Shown here: positions 28,130-36,656 of the stretch, one piece after another
Numbering within the stretch: position 1 is the first letter of the stretch
How the letters are laid out: every line of letters starts with the position of its first letter
Source of the DNA: Bin5 sp022827195
Lineage (GTDB): Bacteria > Chloroflexota > Anaerolineae > Caldilineales > Caldilineaceae
DNA: 64,000 nt
NCBI GenBank assembly: GCA_965208275.1
Contig: OZ242331.1
Coordinates: 5,177,351 to 5,241,350 of the forward strand
Direction: 5' to 3'
The notes under the pieces: generated by a model
Database searches by the model: none
Seen by the model: the letters and a program-made list of their open reading frames with translations, nothing else
Told to the model about the DNA's origin: nothing
Made by a program: the position numbers and the translations under genes

Positions 28130-28490
28130 CGTCGGCGGGAAGAGTATCGAAAGGGTATCGGATGTCGACCAAAGTCTTCCGAAGTCGCCCAAAGTCGACG
28201 ATAATTTTTTCCCCTTGTGACAGGATATTCGGCCCTTCTTCTGTGACAGGACAAAAGGGAGGTCGACTCTTGGGCGACAAGATGCGACAAGGTGCCACAA
28301 ATTGGGCCAATGTACGGCAATAGGACGCGTCTTTGCGTACACGGCGCGTTTTTTGTGGGAGGAGTCGGGGTTTGTGTCTGCGGCGCGAAGACAGGCGTGG
28401 GGACAGACAGGAAATGGCGGATGAATGGCTGCGGCCAGACGCTGATTTCGGGTTCATGATGGCAATATAGCACATTTCCGGGGCTCTTGC
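28130..28490 (-). other. Undescribed intergenic element, copy 1
   Basis: This part of the 835-bp gap between 27849 and 28685 matches, in the same order, landmarks of the region at 56967-57480. The first is a 29-bp block (28462-28490) differing at six positions, which contains an extended -10 (TGC-TATATT) reading leftwards. The second is GTCAC-AAGG-x-AAAAAATT (28203-28221). The third is a GATACCCT-x-TCGATAC segment (28133-28160). No credible protein is encoded. It could be a small transcribed RNA, a leader, or a decayed mobile element; which one is not known. Confidence 0.5.
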
Positions 28491-28618
28491 TCGGCGTGGC
28501 ACGCTTTACGTTTCCCGGTCCTGGTTATCAGCGGAGCTGTCGGGCGGGCGGGACGGAAAACGGGCGGGTACAAGGGCAAAGGATCGGGATTAGGGACAGG
28601 GCGTATTGGCAGAAAAGA

Positions 28619-28684
28619 GGCGGGCACAAGGCCCGCCCCTATGGTAGGGGCAGGCAGGAGGGAGGGCAGGCACAAGGCCTGCCC
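28619..28684. repeat. Tandem pair of REP-like inverted repeats
   Basis: Two related hairpins lie side by side just after the opine-dehydrogenase-like gene: GGCGGGC-acaag-GCCCGCC (28619-28637) and GGGCAGGC-acaag-GCCTGCCC (28664-28684). They share the core GGCACAAGGCC and the flank CCCCTA. Between them CCCCTA and TAGGGG form a further palindrome. The conserved loop and compensating stem changes (CG to CA/TG) show selection or dispersal as an RNA/DNA hairpin, typical of REP-type interspersed repeats. They may also end transcription of the upstream gene. Confidence 0.7.
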
Positions 28685-29791
28685 CTACAGGGCGACGTAG
28701 GTCGACATGGACGGACCATCCATCCCCGCGATTCCCAGCTTTGCGGGCGTGCGCGCCTCGGGCCAGAAGTCCCGCTGCAGCGCCGCGCCGGCCAGCATCA
28801 CCAGCGAACGCATCATCGGCGTATCCACGCCCAGCTGCTCGGCCAGCAGGCTCCACGCCGCGAGGCCGTAGGGAATGTCCTCGGTCAACCAGCGGGTGTC
28901 GATCGCGCCCGGCGCCCGCAGCTGCGTCAACATGCGGCTGCCGTTGATCGTGGCCCACAGGTCGCCCTTGGGACCGAATCCCGCCGCGTGGAAGGCCGCG
29001 TCCACCGGCGTCAGCTCGAGACCGAACGCGCGTCCAATTGCCCTGCGCTCCGCGTCGACGGCGTAGATCACATTGGCTACCGTCGGCGTGACGCCCTCTT
29101 CGTAGAAGTAGAAGTCGCCGTGCGAGTACTCGACCCTGCCCGCGTTCATCAGCACGCCCGGCGGGTGCACGACCGGGTTCATCGCCGACAGCCCGCTCGC
29201 GAACACGTTCGGATACGGGGAAATCGCGGTTGCCTGGCCGCTGCGCCCGTCGCGCGTGAAGATTCCCTGCAATGTGTCGGCGACAGTCTCCGTCCCCGTT
29301 GCCGGGTAGACGCCCAGCCCTAGGCCCGAGACGACGCCCCAGATGTGGGCAGAGTCCGGCCCCATTTTGCGGCAGACGTAGGGCGCGGTGTCGGTCTCGG
29401 CGAAGAGGATGTCGCTGTTGTTGCCCGCGGCGCGTACGACCTGGGCGAATTCCAGCGCGCCGAGGGTCCCCGGTGTGATCACGATCATGTGGCCGTCGCG
29501 CAGATGCGGCGCGCATAGCTCGGCGAAGGCCCGGTGTGCATAGGCCGGCACGATCAGGAGCAGCAGATCGTTCTCCAGCGCCTCCGCCGCCGAGGTCGTC
29601 ACGCGGTCAATCAGTGCGGACCCGCTTTCGGCCACCCCGTCCAGCTGAATCCTCCTATCGGCCCGCACCGGCTCCAGAGTCCAGGCAAAGTCGGGGTGCT
29701 CGCACAGCGTCACCTCAAACCCGCGCAAGGCCAGGTTGGCTGCAACCGCAAAGGCCGTGTTGCCGCCGCCGAGAATCGTCAGTGAGGTCAT
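28685..29791 (-). CDS. Octopine/opine dehydrogenase family protein
   Basis: This 368-aa protein has an N-terminal NAD(P)-binding fold (LTILGGGNTAFAVAANLALR) and the family's C-terminal helical domain with NPVVHPPGVLMNAGRVEY, the signature of octopine/nopaline dehydrogenases in which the His is catalytic. Such enzymes reductively join an amino acid to a keto acid, or reverse this. Length is normal. GGAG lies four bases before the ATG. It stands alone: 413 bp of apparently non-coding sequence precedes it and REP-like hairpins directly follow its stop. Opines could be formed or consumed here; direction and substrates are unknown. Confidence 0.88.
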   Translation of the reverse strand: MTSLTILGGGNTAFAVAANLALRGFEVTLCEHPDFAWTLEPVRADRRIQLDGVAESGSALIDRVTTSAAEALENDLLLLIVPAYAHRAFAELCAPHLRDGHMIVITPGTLGALEFAQVVRAAGNNSDILFAETDTAPYVCRKMGPDSAHIWGVVSGLGLGVYPATGTETVADTLQGIFTRDGRSGQATAISPYPNVFASGLSAMNPVVHPPGVLMNAGRVEYSHGDFYFYEEGVTPTVANVIYAVDAERRAIGRAFGLELTPVDAAFHAAGFGPKGDLWATINGSRMLTQLRAPGAIDTRWLTEDIPYGLAAWSLLAEQLGVDTPMMRSLVMLAGAALQRDFWPEARTPAKLGIAGMDGPSMSTYVAL

Positions 29792-30204
29792 AATCTCCGT
29801 CTTCCTTTGCCGTAGTGGCCCCGTTGAGAGCTATGAGTTAAGGTCGGCACTCGACAAACTGTCGGAGCCGGGAACTGTCGGGTATCCAAAAGTTCCAGCG
29901 TCGTCAAGAATGATACCAACCGCCCCTGTAAGCGGCAATGTCACCAAGAGGCCCACGCTGCGTACCGGTTCTTGGCACCAGGAGAGAGATGAATCTGGGA
30001 GGACCCGGTCATCCTGAAAGGCGATCAGGAACAGACCGGCTAGCGAGGAACCAGCCGGCTGCTGTGTACTCCTCATTCGATCGTATTGGGTCACGGCCGG
30101 GCGGGCGCGGCAAGCTGGGGTACCCAAGCCGCCAGAGGCGAGGCGTTAGCTGGAAATCTGAGAGGGTTTCTTTGCCGGCACAGCCCTGGGACGCGGCCAC
30201 GGCC
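29792..30204. other. Intergenic region, no gene found
   Basis: The 413-bp gap holds no convincing coding frame or RNA gene. A weak minus-strand promoter candidate is TTGACG near 29913 with a poor -10. AACTGTCGG occurs twice near its left end. Nothing else of note was seen. Confidence 0.5.
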
Positions 30205-31815
30205 TTACTGATAGCGGACGTGTAGTTCGAGCTTTTCGATGAGAATCTCTTTACGTAGGTCGGGCGGTCTGTGGGTCACACGCACACCGACCAGATTCTC
30301 GCCGACGGCAAGCATCCCTGCTTCTACGGCAAAAATCAACCAGCCCTCTTCGACGGTAGCCGGGCCGAGAGGAATGTTGTTGATGCGGGCCTCGATCAGT
30401 TTCTCGATCCCTGTTGCCGGCGGGCTGTTGTGGTAAGGCGCCGGGTGGGAAAAGCCCTCTACCAGCACGTTGTCAAGACGGTCCGAGTCGGGAAGGTCCG
30501 CCGCGCCGGCATCGGACAGGACGATTCGCAGTGTAATCTCTCGGATATCGTCGGTTGCGGCGCCGACATCGTCCGCCACGTAGAGCGATAGAAATGTGTC
30601 GGACATGCCGTCATTTGCCAGCGGGGCCGGCAGCGGCGCAAGCATGTTGGTGTTGAAGTACATGTTGCGCGGCGTGCTCCACGCTTCCGCGACCGGGACG
30701 ACGCTTTCGTGATGGCCGCCGCCCCTGCGCTCGACGAAGAATGTCTTGTCAACTCCTTCGAGTGTCTCCCGGCTCCCGATTTCGCGGTATATCTGCCTCT
30801 GAACATCCCATCGCTCTTTTGCCGGCACATCCAACTTGGACGCCAATTCAGATGGTCCGGCAAAGCAGAGATTGAAGGTGTGAATGCCGTGCGCGCCCTG
30901 GTGCCGCCAGTTGGCCGTCACGCCGCGCACGACCTCGATCGGGGCCTCATGATAGCCGTCCGAAGAGTGATGGTCATCCCAGGAAGGGTAGACCTTGATT
31001 CCGTGGTCGGCGGCAATGCGCGCAAAGGCCTCGACCTCCACCTCCGACGAACGGCAACCGGGAACGAGGATATCGATCAGCTTCTCGCGCGCCCATCGTT
31101 CGACGTCAATGCCGTCGAAGTGGCAGCCCACGATCTTTTCCGGGATACGGGCCGCCAGCAAAAAGGGACGACCGCGTTTGCGTCCAATCTCCAGTAGCAT
31201 CATGCGAACTGAGCGCATGAACTCGGTCAGCAGATCGCGGTGCTTCCACTGTTCTCCCGGGGGGAACAGGACGGGAACCCTGGCGAAGTCGATCTGGATG
31301 CCGTCGAAATCGTAAATCTGGGCGACCTCCTCCAAAATGCGCAGCTTATAGTCGCGCACCTCCTCTTCGGCGAAGTTCCAGAACGAGTACCAGGTGTGAA
31401 TCAGCAGGTCCGGTCGCTCTTCCTTGAGCGGGGTCAGCTTCGGCGGCCCCATGTCGTTGTCGGACCCGTTGATGCGGTAGGAAAGGAACACTTCCTTGCC
31501 GCGCTTCCTCGTTTCGTCCAGGAAGAGCAGGATGGGGTCGATTCCCGCGTCGCGCCACTCTTCGAATACAGGGTGCTGGGGCGGCAGGACTTGGCTGGGA
31601 TAGGGCGCGGTATTGCCTTCTCCCCACTCATACCAGACACTGTCTATCTGATTGGGTGTTTCATCGAATGGGGACAGGAAGTAGGCCTGCACCTCTTCGG
31701 CCAGCTCCGGTTTCAGGTGTTCGACGTAGAACTGGCAGATGTCATATTGAAAGACGATTCGTCGACGCCGGTTGGCCGCCTCGATGTGCTCCTTGCTTAG
31801 TCTGATGCTGTTCAT
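30205..31815 (-). CDS. Glycosidase-like TIM-barrel protein (GHL10/DUF187-like)
   Basis: This 536-aa protein has a TIM-barrel core: RRRIVFQYDICQFYVEHLKP, KRGKEVFLSYRINGSDND, IYDFDGIQIDFARVPVLFPP, and KLIDILVPGCRSSEVEVEAF. The FDGIQIDFAR strand with paired acids is like the catalytic region of GHL10-type putative glycosidases. The segment LTEFMRSVRMMLLEIGRKRG followed by a W-x-REKLIDILVP strand matches the corresponding part of the genes at 31837 and 36657, so the three are distant relatives. The C-terminal ~150 residues are beta-rich. No signal peptide. The 21-bp gap to the upstream gene indicates one operon. Confidence 0.7.
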   Translation of the reverse strand: MNSIRLSKEHIEAANRRRRIVFQYDICQFYVEHLKPELAEEVQAYFLSPFDETPNQIDSVWYEWGEGNTAPYPSQVLPPQHPVFEEWRDAGIDPILLFLDETRKRGKEVFLSYRINGSDNDMGPPKLTPLKEERPDLLIHTWYSFWNFAEEEVRDYKLRILEEVAQIYDFDGIQIDFARVPVLFPPGEQWKHRDLLTEFMRSVRMMLLEIGRKRGRPFLLAARIPEKIVGCHFDGIDVERWAREKLIDILVPGCRSSEVEVEAFARIAADHGIKVYPSWDDHHSSDGYHEAPIEVVRGVTANWRHQGAHGIHTFNLCFAGPSELASKLDVPAKERWDVQRQIYREIGSRETLEGVDKTFFVERRGGGHHESVVPVAEAWSTPRNMYFNTNMLAPLPAPLANDGMSDTFLSLYVADDVGAATDDIREITLRIVLSDAGAADLPDSDRLDNVLVEGFSHPAPYHNSPPATGIEKLIEARINNIPLGPATVEEGWLIFAVEAGMLAVGENLVGVRVTHRPPDLRKEILIEKLELHVRYQ

Positions 31816-31836
31816 CGCTGCCGTCCCTGCCCTGTC

Positions 31837-33504
31837 TCAAGCCGCCTCGTAGGCGTTGGCTTCATCCATGACCAGGCCGCCCATGCTGTACATCGGCAGC
31901 ACGCGATAGGAGGGCCATTCGTCCGGCGCCCAGCCGGCCAGTTCATCCTTGTGGCCCAGGCGCCGCACCATGCTCCACTCGTTTTTGAAGCCGGAGCGGC
32001 TCGTCGTGTTGGCATCCCAGAACGCCAGTCCGTCCACATCTTGCGCGTAGAAATCAAGGGCCTTTTGGCGGTATTCGGCCGGCGACTGGCGGCGCGGCAT
32101 GACCTCGGGATAGACTTTGCACTGCGTGCCGCGCGTCATCCTCACATAGGCGGGGATGTCCATTTCCATGACGTCGTACAGGGGGTATGGGATGATGAAA
32201 TCGACCAGCCCCTCCTGCGCCCAGGTGGCCGCATCGAGGCCGTGCGCCATGTTGCGCGCCTCATCGTTGAGCACGTAAGCCGAGAGCTGCACGCTGCGGC
32301 CCTGCTGCTCTCCGACCTGGTTGAGCTCATTGCGGAGGGAGCGCATGAAGTCGGTCATGACGCCGGCCTTGAAGCGCAGCCAGCGCGGGTCATCCTCGGG
32401 CAGGTCGCGCGGGTCCTGGCCGTGTTGCTGCTGGAAGCCGTCGATCATGGGCTGCTCGTAGAGGAGGCAGGGGAGGCCGCGCACGAAGCCGAGATTGACG
32501 CCGTCGGCGCCGCGTTCGGCGACCTCGCGGAAGAGGGCGAGCAGGAAGTTGCGCACGCCCTCAAAGGCGTAGCTCATGCGGGTGACGGGCCGGCCGGAGC
32601 GGCTGACACAGCGCCACTCCGGATGTTGATAGTAGAATTTGCTTTCGAAGCCGTGGTTGGGGGGGTAGACCCAGCCGCCGACCAGGTACATGCCGTGCAG
32701 TTCGAGGTCGAGGTCGTGGGCGAACTCGATTACCTTGGTGAGCGGGTCGAGTCCACGCGCCTGCATCGTGCGCATGCCGGCCATCATCGGCCGTCCGAAA
32801 GATTCCACAAAGTCCCACTCGGCGCGCACCGAAGGCTCCCCGACATCGGAAAAGAAGTAGGTCTCGCTGCCGCTGCCGATGCACCACAGCAGCTTCTGGA
32901 AGTCGGAGTGGCGGTAATGCTCGACGCCCTCCCGCAGCGCCTCCTCCGGCGCATCCGGATCCAGGCGCCAAGCGTCGTCGTAGGCGATGAGCCGTTTGGT
33001 GTCGCTGCGCGCCCGGTCCTGTTTGATGGCCGCAACCTCGGCCTCGCTCAGCGGTTCCAGCTTGACGTAGGCGAGCCCGGCGCGGCGTCCTCCCCAGCGG
33101 TCCATCTTCTCTATCAGCAGGTCCTGGCCGCTGAGGTCGGCGCAGGTCCAAAACGCTTCGCGCAGCGTGGCGAACCCCGAATGCCACTCGGGATCGGTAG
33201 GCGTGGGCCTGGCCGTGATTGCGGGCGTGAAGCTGGGGTCGCCGCTGAGTTTTACCCTGATCGAGCTGTCGGTCCAGTCAGTCCAGACGCCCAAGTGGAC
33301 GGCGTGCCATCCCTGTACATTCAGAGGAAGCGTCAGCGCCGGCGCCGTACAGTTGGCATCGGCCAGCAGCATGGTACCCGACAGGCCCTCGGCCTCGTAT
33401 GGGACCATCTGCCAGCAGTTCTGCCTGGGTGTAGACGACAGCGCCGCGGCCGGCTCGCAGCCGGTCAGGTCGGCGAGGTAAATTGCAGGGCGTTCTTCAG
33501 CCAT
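31837..33504 (-). CDS. Unknown protein: beta-rich N-terminus plus TIM-barrel-like C-terminus
   Basis: This 555-aa protein is a paralogue of the gene at 36657-38312. The N-terminal ~200 residues look like a carbohydrate-binding beta-sandwich (LPLNVQGWHAVHLGVWTDWT). The rest resembles a GHL10-type glycosidase barrel (ELHGMYLVGGWVYPPNHGFE, RGADGVNLGFVRGLPCLLY, LSAYVLNDEARNMAHGLD, GLVDFIIPYPLYDVMEMDIP). Its ATG lies inside the end of the PhyH gene upstream (8-bp overlap), so the two are coupled. A central tract is nearly identical in DNA to the paralogue although the N-terminal parts have diverged. Function unknown; action on a saccharide is inferred. Confidence 0.7.
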   Translation of the reverse strand: MAEERPAIYLADLTGCEPAAALSSTPRQNCWQMVPYEAEGLSGTMLLADANCTAPALTLPLNVQGWHAVHLGVWTDWTDSSIRVKLSGDPSFTPAITARPTPTDPEWHSGFATLREAFWTCADLSGQDLLIEKMDRWGGRRAGLAYVKLEPLSEAEVAAIKQDRARSDTKRLIAYDDAWRLDPDAPEEALREGVEHYRHSDFQKLLWCIGSGSETYFFSDVGEPSVRAEWDFVESFGRPMMAGMRTMQARGLDPLTKVIEFAHDLDLELHGMYLVGGWVYPPNHGFESKFYYQHPEWRCVSRSGRPVTRMSYAFEGVRNFLLALFREVAERGADGVNLGFVRGLPCLLYEQPMIDGFQQQHGQDPRDLPEDDPRWLRFKAGVMTDFMRSLRNELNQVGEQQGRSVQLSAYVLNDEARNMAHGLDAATWAQEGLVDFIIPYPLYDVMEMDIPAYVRMTRGTQCKVYPEVMPRRQSPAEYRQKALDFYAQDVDGLAFWDANTTSRSGFKNEWSMVRRLGHKDELAGWAPDEWPSYRVLPMYSMGGLVMDEANAYEAA

Positions 33505-34423
33505 TTTTGTCCCTTTGGCGCGCCTTCAATTCTTCGATATAGACATCGTTGTCGAAGTCGAAATAGCCAAATTCCTGTCTGCGGTCCAGGAGCCATGAGG
33601 TCATGAGCGGGCTGTCCCCCCGGTCGAGGACCTCCTCGGGCGTTGGCGTCGGGGGTATCTTGTTGTTTGACAATGCGATTTCGACAGCCATCTGCCTATT
33701 GCGCTTGAACTGAAAGCGCATCTCCTTCAAGTGCTGCGGCGTCTTGGGCGTGGCGTAGTAGACAATTGCAAACTGGACGCGGCCGGGTTGCCCGCCGCAG
33801 CTGGCATGCCAACAGTTCAGATTGAAGACGACGACATCACCGGGCTCATTGTAGCAGACTGTGCCGGGGATATTACGGATGTTTTTGGGATCGCTGATGC
33901 CCGGCACCTCTCTCAGCGCATCGAAGAACGGCAGCCGGTGGCTGCCGGGAATGAGTCGCAGGGCCCCGGTTTCGCCGTCGAGCGGGTCAGGATAGAAGCA
34001 GAATTTGCAGCCGAACTCGTGGGTCTTTATGTCTCTCCCGCTGCGATCGGGATGCCAGCGCGTATCGCCGACAAACAGATTGACGTCAGTTTCGTGGCCA
34101 ATGACATCTTCGCCAAAGAGCTGTTTGGCTATGCCATACAGGTGTGGGCGTTCCGGCAGCGAATAGATGTAGGGCGTGCTGGAACTGGTAAGATCTACGC
34201 CTTGCAGGCGCTCGCTGGAATCCGCGGAGCCGTCGAAGGCAGTGTCCTTGTAAGTCAGGTCGACGGCGTGCTTGAGTTCGGCTTTGATCGTCTTGACTTC
34301 GTCGGCGGTGAAGTGCTGCTTGAGGACGAGGAATCCAAAAGTCTCAAAGAAGCTGACTTCCTCGGCTGTCAGCGAATTCCGCTGAGCGGGCTTCCCGTTT
34401 TCCTGCGGTGCCTCTGCATTCAT
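33497..34423 (-). CDS. Phytanoyl-CoA dioxygenase (PhyH) family protein
   Basis: This 308-aa Fe(II)/2-oxoglutarate oxygenase has the metal triad HPD near residue 122 (GDTRWHPDRSG) and a distal His in NLNCWHASCGGQPGRVQF, where the following Arg probably binds 2-oxoglutarate. GALRLIPGSHRLPFFDAL is the PhyH hallmark. ATG 34423 (MNAEAPQENG) has GGGAG seven bases upstream, so the shorter start was preferred to 34444. It resembles the products at 17004 and 35786. Downstream it overlaps the unknown gene at 31837-33504; upstream, after 125 bp, is the P450 gene. Confidence 0.9.
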   Translation of the reverse strand: MNAEAPQENGKPAQRNSLTAEEVSFFETFGFLVLKQHFTADEVKTIKAELKHAVDLTYKDTAFDGSADSSERLQGVDLTSSSTPYIYSLPERPHLYGIAKQLFGEDVIGHETDVNLFVGDTRWHPDRSGRDIKTHEFGCKFCFYPDPLDGETGALRLIPGSHRLPFFDALREVPGISDPKNIRNIPGTVCYNEPGDVVVFNLNCWHASCGGQPGRVQFAIVYYATPKTPQHLKEMRFQFKRNRQMAVEIALSNNKIPPTPTPEEVLDRGDSPLMTSWLLDRRQEFGYFDFDNDVYIEELKARQRDKNG

Positions 34424-34548
34424 CACTGTTCTCCCTGTTTCCATTGAAAGGCTGGCTTTTTTGCGAGAATATCAGCGGTGGCCCTTTCAGTCTCCTGCTG
34501 ACGAACTTCCGCGCCTGCTCGTTGCTGTAAGATCTCGAACGCTGCGGT

Positions 34549-35796
34549 TCAAATGGTGACAGGCAGCCGTTCCGGATTGCGCATGGAGGTGTGTACTCGC
34601 CAGGAAAGCGGCTCGTTCATCAGTTCCAGCGCCGGCATCCGGTGCAAAATTGTCTGGATTGCGATCTGGCCCTCTAGACGGGCCAGGGGCGCGCCTAGGC
34701 AGAAGTGGATGCCGTAACCGAAGGCGAGGTGAGGGTTCGGCTGCCGGCGGACGTCGAGCCGGTCCGGATCATCGAACTGCGCCGGATCCCTGTTCGCCGC
34801 GCCCAGCATCGGCAACACGCGTTGCCCCTGTCGAATCCAGCAACCCTCCAGCTCGAAATCCTCGCCTGCCACGCGCGTCTGGTGCTGTATGGGGCTGTCA
34901 TAGCGCAAGAACTCTTCGACAGCCTTCTCCATCAACGTTGGGTCCTCTTGCAATTGTCGCCTCTGGTCGGGATTCCGCAGCAGGGCCAGCAGACCGTTGC
35001 CAATCAGGGCCAGGGTTGTCTCATGACCGGCAACGAGGAGGAAGACACACATGCCGAACATCTCCTCCTCGCTCAGTCTGTCACCTTCCTCTTCGACGAT
35101 CAAGAGGGCGCTGATCAGGTCGTCGCGGGGAGACTGACGACGCTGTCTGAAGATGCCGCGCAGGTAGCCCTTCAGCGCGTAAACGCCTTGCTGGGCGCGC
35201 TTGGCGACGTCAACCCTGGGCCGTCCCGTACCGAGGAAGGCCATAACGTCGTTGGACCACTCCTTGAACTGCTCGCGGTCCCCGGGCGGCAGGCCGAGCA
35301 TCTCCGCAATCACAATCGCAGGCAGGGGAAAGGCGAAATCTGCGATCAGGTCCATCTGTCCGTCCGCCTGGACCCGATCGAGCAGCTCGTCGACGATCGC
35401 CTGAATTCGTGGACGCAGATTCCTGATCATGCGCGGCGTGAACGCGCTGCTGACCAGTGCGCGCAGCCTGGTATGATCGGGGGGATCGATGAACCCCATC
35501 CACGTCGAGATATGGTCCTGGAGCGCGTGCATCTCCGGCTGGACCGTCTCGGGCAGTTGCTGCACTGCGGCGCTGATGCGTGTGCCTGAGACCAGACGCG
35601 GATCGCGCAAAGCGGCCTCAGCGTCACAGTAGCGGGTGAGCAGCCATGCGCCCATGGCCTCGCTCCAGTATACGGGCGCCTCGCGGCGGAGCCGGTGGTA
35701 GTACGGGTACGGATTCGCCAGGTAGGCAGGCGTGAGCAGATGCTGGTCAAATGAGTTTTCGATCGTTATCTCATCACCGGCTGCTTCAATCAGCAT
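34549..35796 (-). CDS. Cytochrome P450
   Basis: This 415-aa soluble bacterial P450 shows the oxygen-activating I-helix motif AGHETT (about residues 257-262), the K-helix ExxR in EEFLRYDSP, and the heme-binding loop FGYGIHFCLGAPLARLE with the Cys ligand near residue 366. TWMGFIDPPDHTRLRALVSS is the typical C-helix region. It would need a ferredoxin and reductase, neither of which is encoded nearby. Its ATG overlaps the end of the preceding PhyH gene by 11 bp, so the two oxygenases are translationally coupled. Length is normal. A role in hydroxylating an imported small molecule, or in tailoring a product, is inference. Confidence 0.95.
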   Translation of the reverse strand: MLIEAAGDEITIENSFDQHLLTPAYLANPYPYYHRLRREAPVYWSEAMGAWLLTRYCDAEAALRDPRLVSGTRISAAVQQLPETVQPEMHALQDHISTWMGFIDPPDHTRLRALVSSAFTPRMIRNLRPRIQAIVDELLDRVQADGQMDLIADFAFPLPAIVIAEMLGLPPGDREQFKEWSNDVMAFLGTGRPRVDVAKRAQQGVYALKGYLRGIFRQRRQSPRDDLISALLIVEEEGDRLSEEEMFGMCVFLLVAGHETTLALIGNGLLALLRNPDQRRQLQEDPTLMEKAVEEFLRYDSPIQHQTRVAGEDFELEGCWIRQGQRVLPMLGAANRDPAQFDDPDRLDVRRQPNPHLAFGYGIHFCLGAPLARLEGQIAIQTILHRMPALELMNEPLSWRVHTSMRNPERLPVTI

Positions 35797-36604
35797 CGAC
35801 GTATTCCCAGCGCCGTAGCCACTCTATCCAGCGCTGTCGTTTGGCACTCTTGTGCGGATTCGAAAGCCAGTACGGAGAGTGCTGCGGTTCTTTCCATTCT
35901 AGGCCCTCGTGGACCCTTCGAACGATGGCCACCATCTCCCGGTTGGCCGTCTCTTCTTCAGGGGTCTTGGGGTTGCTGTAATACATGATCGAGCACATGC
36001 GGCGGTCGCTCGTCCCACCCCAGCTGGCATGCCACAGTCGAAAGTTGAACGCAATCAGGTCGCCGGGCTCCGAACTGCATACGTGCGCAGGAAACTCGCT
36101 GACGCTGAGCCCGGTCTGTTCTTCCGCCCGCCGATTGGAATCTTTTCTCGGCACGCGGAACAGGTCGTCGTGCAGCGGGCTCTTGTGGGAGCCTGGAATC
36201 ACGCGCAGCGCGCCGCTTTCGGCGCCGAGCGGCTGCAGATAGCAGGCAAATTTGACACCCTGCATGTGCGGGTCATGCGTATCCGGGTGCCATTCGGTGC
36301 GGTCGCCGGCGAAATGATTGCCATTGGAGGCAACGCCGACAACGTCATCCCCAAAGAGCTGCTCTGCCACCCCGCAGATGCGCGGGTCCTCCAACAATCC
36401 GGCCAGGAATGGGGTATCCGGCCCCATGTTGGGCCAGTTCAACTGCCTGCGATTGCCCACCGGTGAATCCATCTGGTCCCGCGTTCTGTTCAACCCCTTT
36501 TCATATTCGGCGTTGATGACCTCAAGCTCGTCCGCGTTGAGCACACCGCGCAGGTGCAGGAATCCGAATGTTTCCCATTGAGTGACTTGCTGCTGCGTAA
36601 GCAT
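35786..36604 (-). CDS. Phytanoyl-CoA dioxygenase (PhyH) family protein
   Basis: This 272-aa Fe(II)/2-oxoglutarate oxygenase has HPD near residue 105 (DRTEWHPDTHDPHM) and a distal His in NFRLWHASWGGTSDRR, followed by a likely cosubstrate Arg. GALRVIPGSHKSPLHDDLF is the PhyH signature. ATG 36604 has GAGG five bases upstream; the in-frame GTG at 36610 is an alternative. It is coupled to the P450 by an 11-bp overlap and lies 52 bp after the unknown gene at 36657. It is most like the PhyH genes at 17004 and 33497. Confidence 0.9.
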   Translation of the reverse strand: MLTQQQVTQWETFGFLHLRGVLNADELEVINAEYEKGLNRTRDQMDSPVGNRRQLNWPNMGPDTPFLAGLLEDPRICGVAEQLFGDDVVGVASNGNHFAGDRTEWHPDTHDPHMQGVKFACYLQPLGAESGALRVIPGSHKSPLHDDLFRVPRKDSNRRAEEQTGLSVSEFPAHVCSSEPGDLIAFNFRLWHASWGGTSDRRMCSIMYYSNPKTPEEETANREMVAIVRRVHEGLEWKEPQHSPYWLSNPHKSAKRQRWIEWLRRWEYVDAD

Positions 36605-36656
36605 GAACACCTCGCTTTTCGCTTGAATGGTTTCCTTGAGGCAACCGCGGCGCGTC

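Noticed and set aside
28044..28502. Reading frames in the gap before the binding-protein gene
   Set aside because: Three overlapping frames are equally open and weakly resemble frames of the 57-kb region only because the DNA element is shared; none has a start site or domain.
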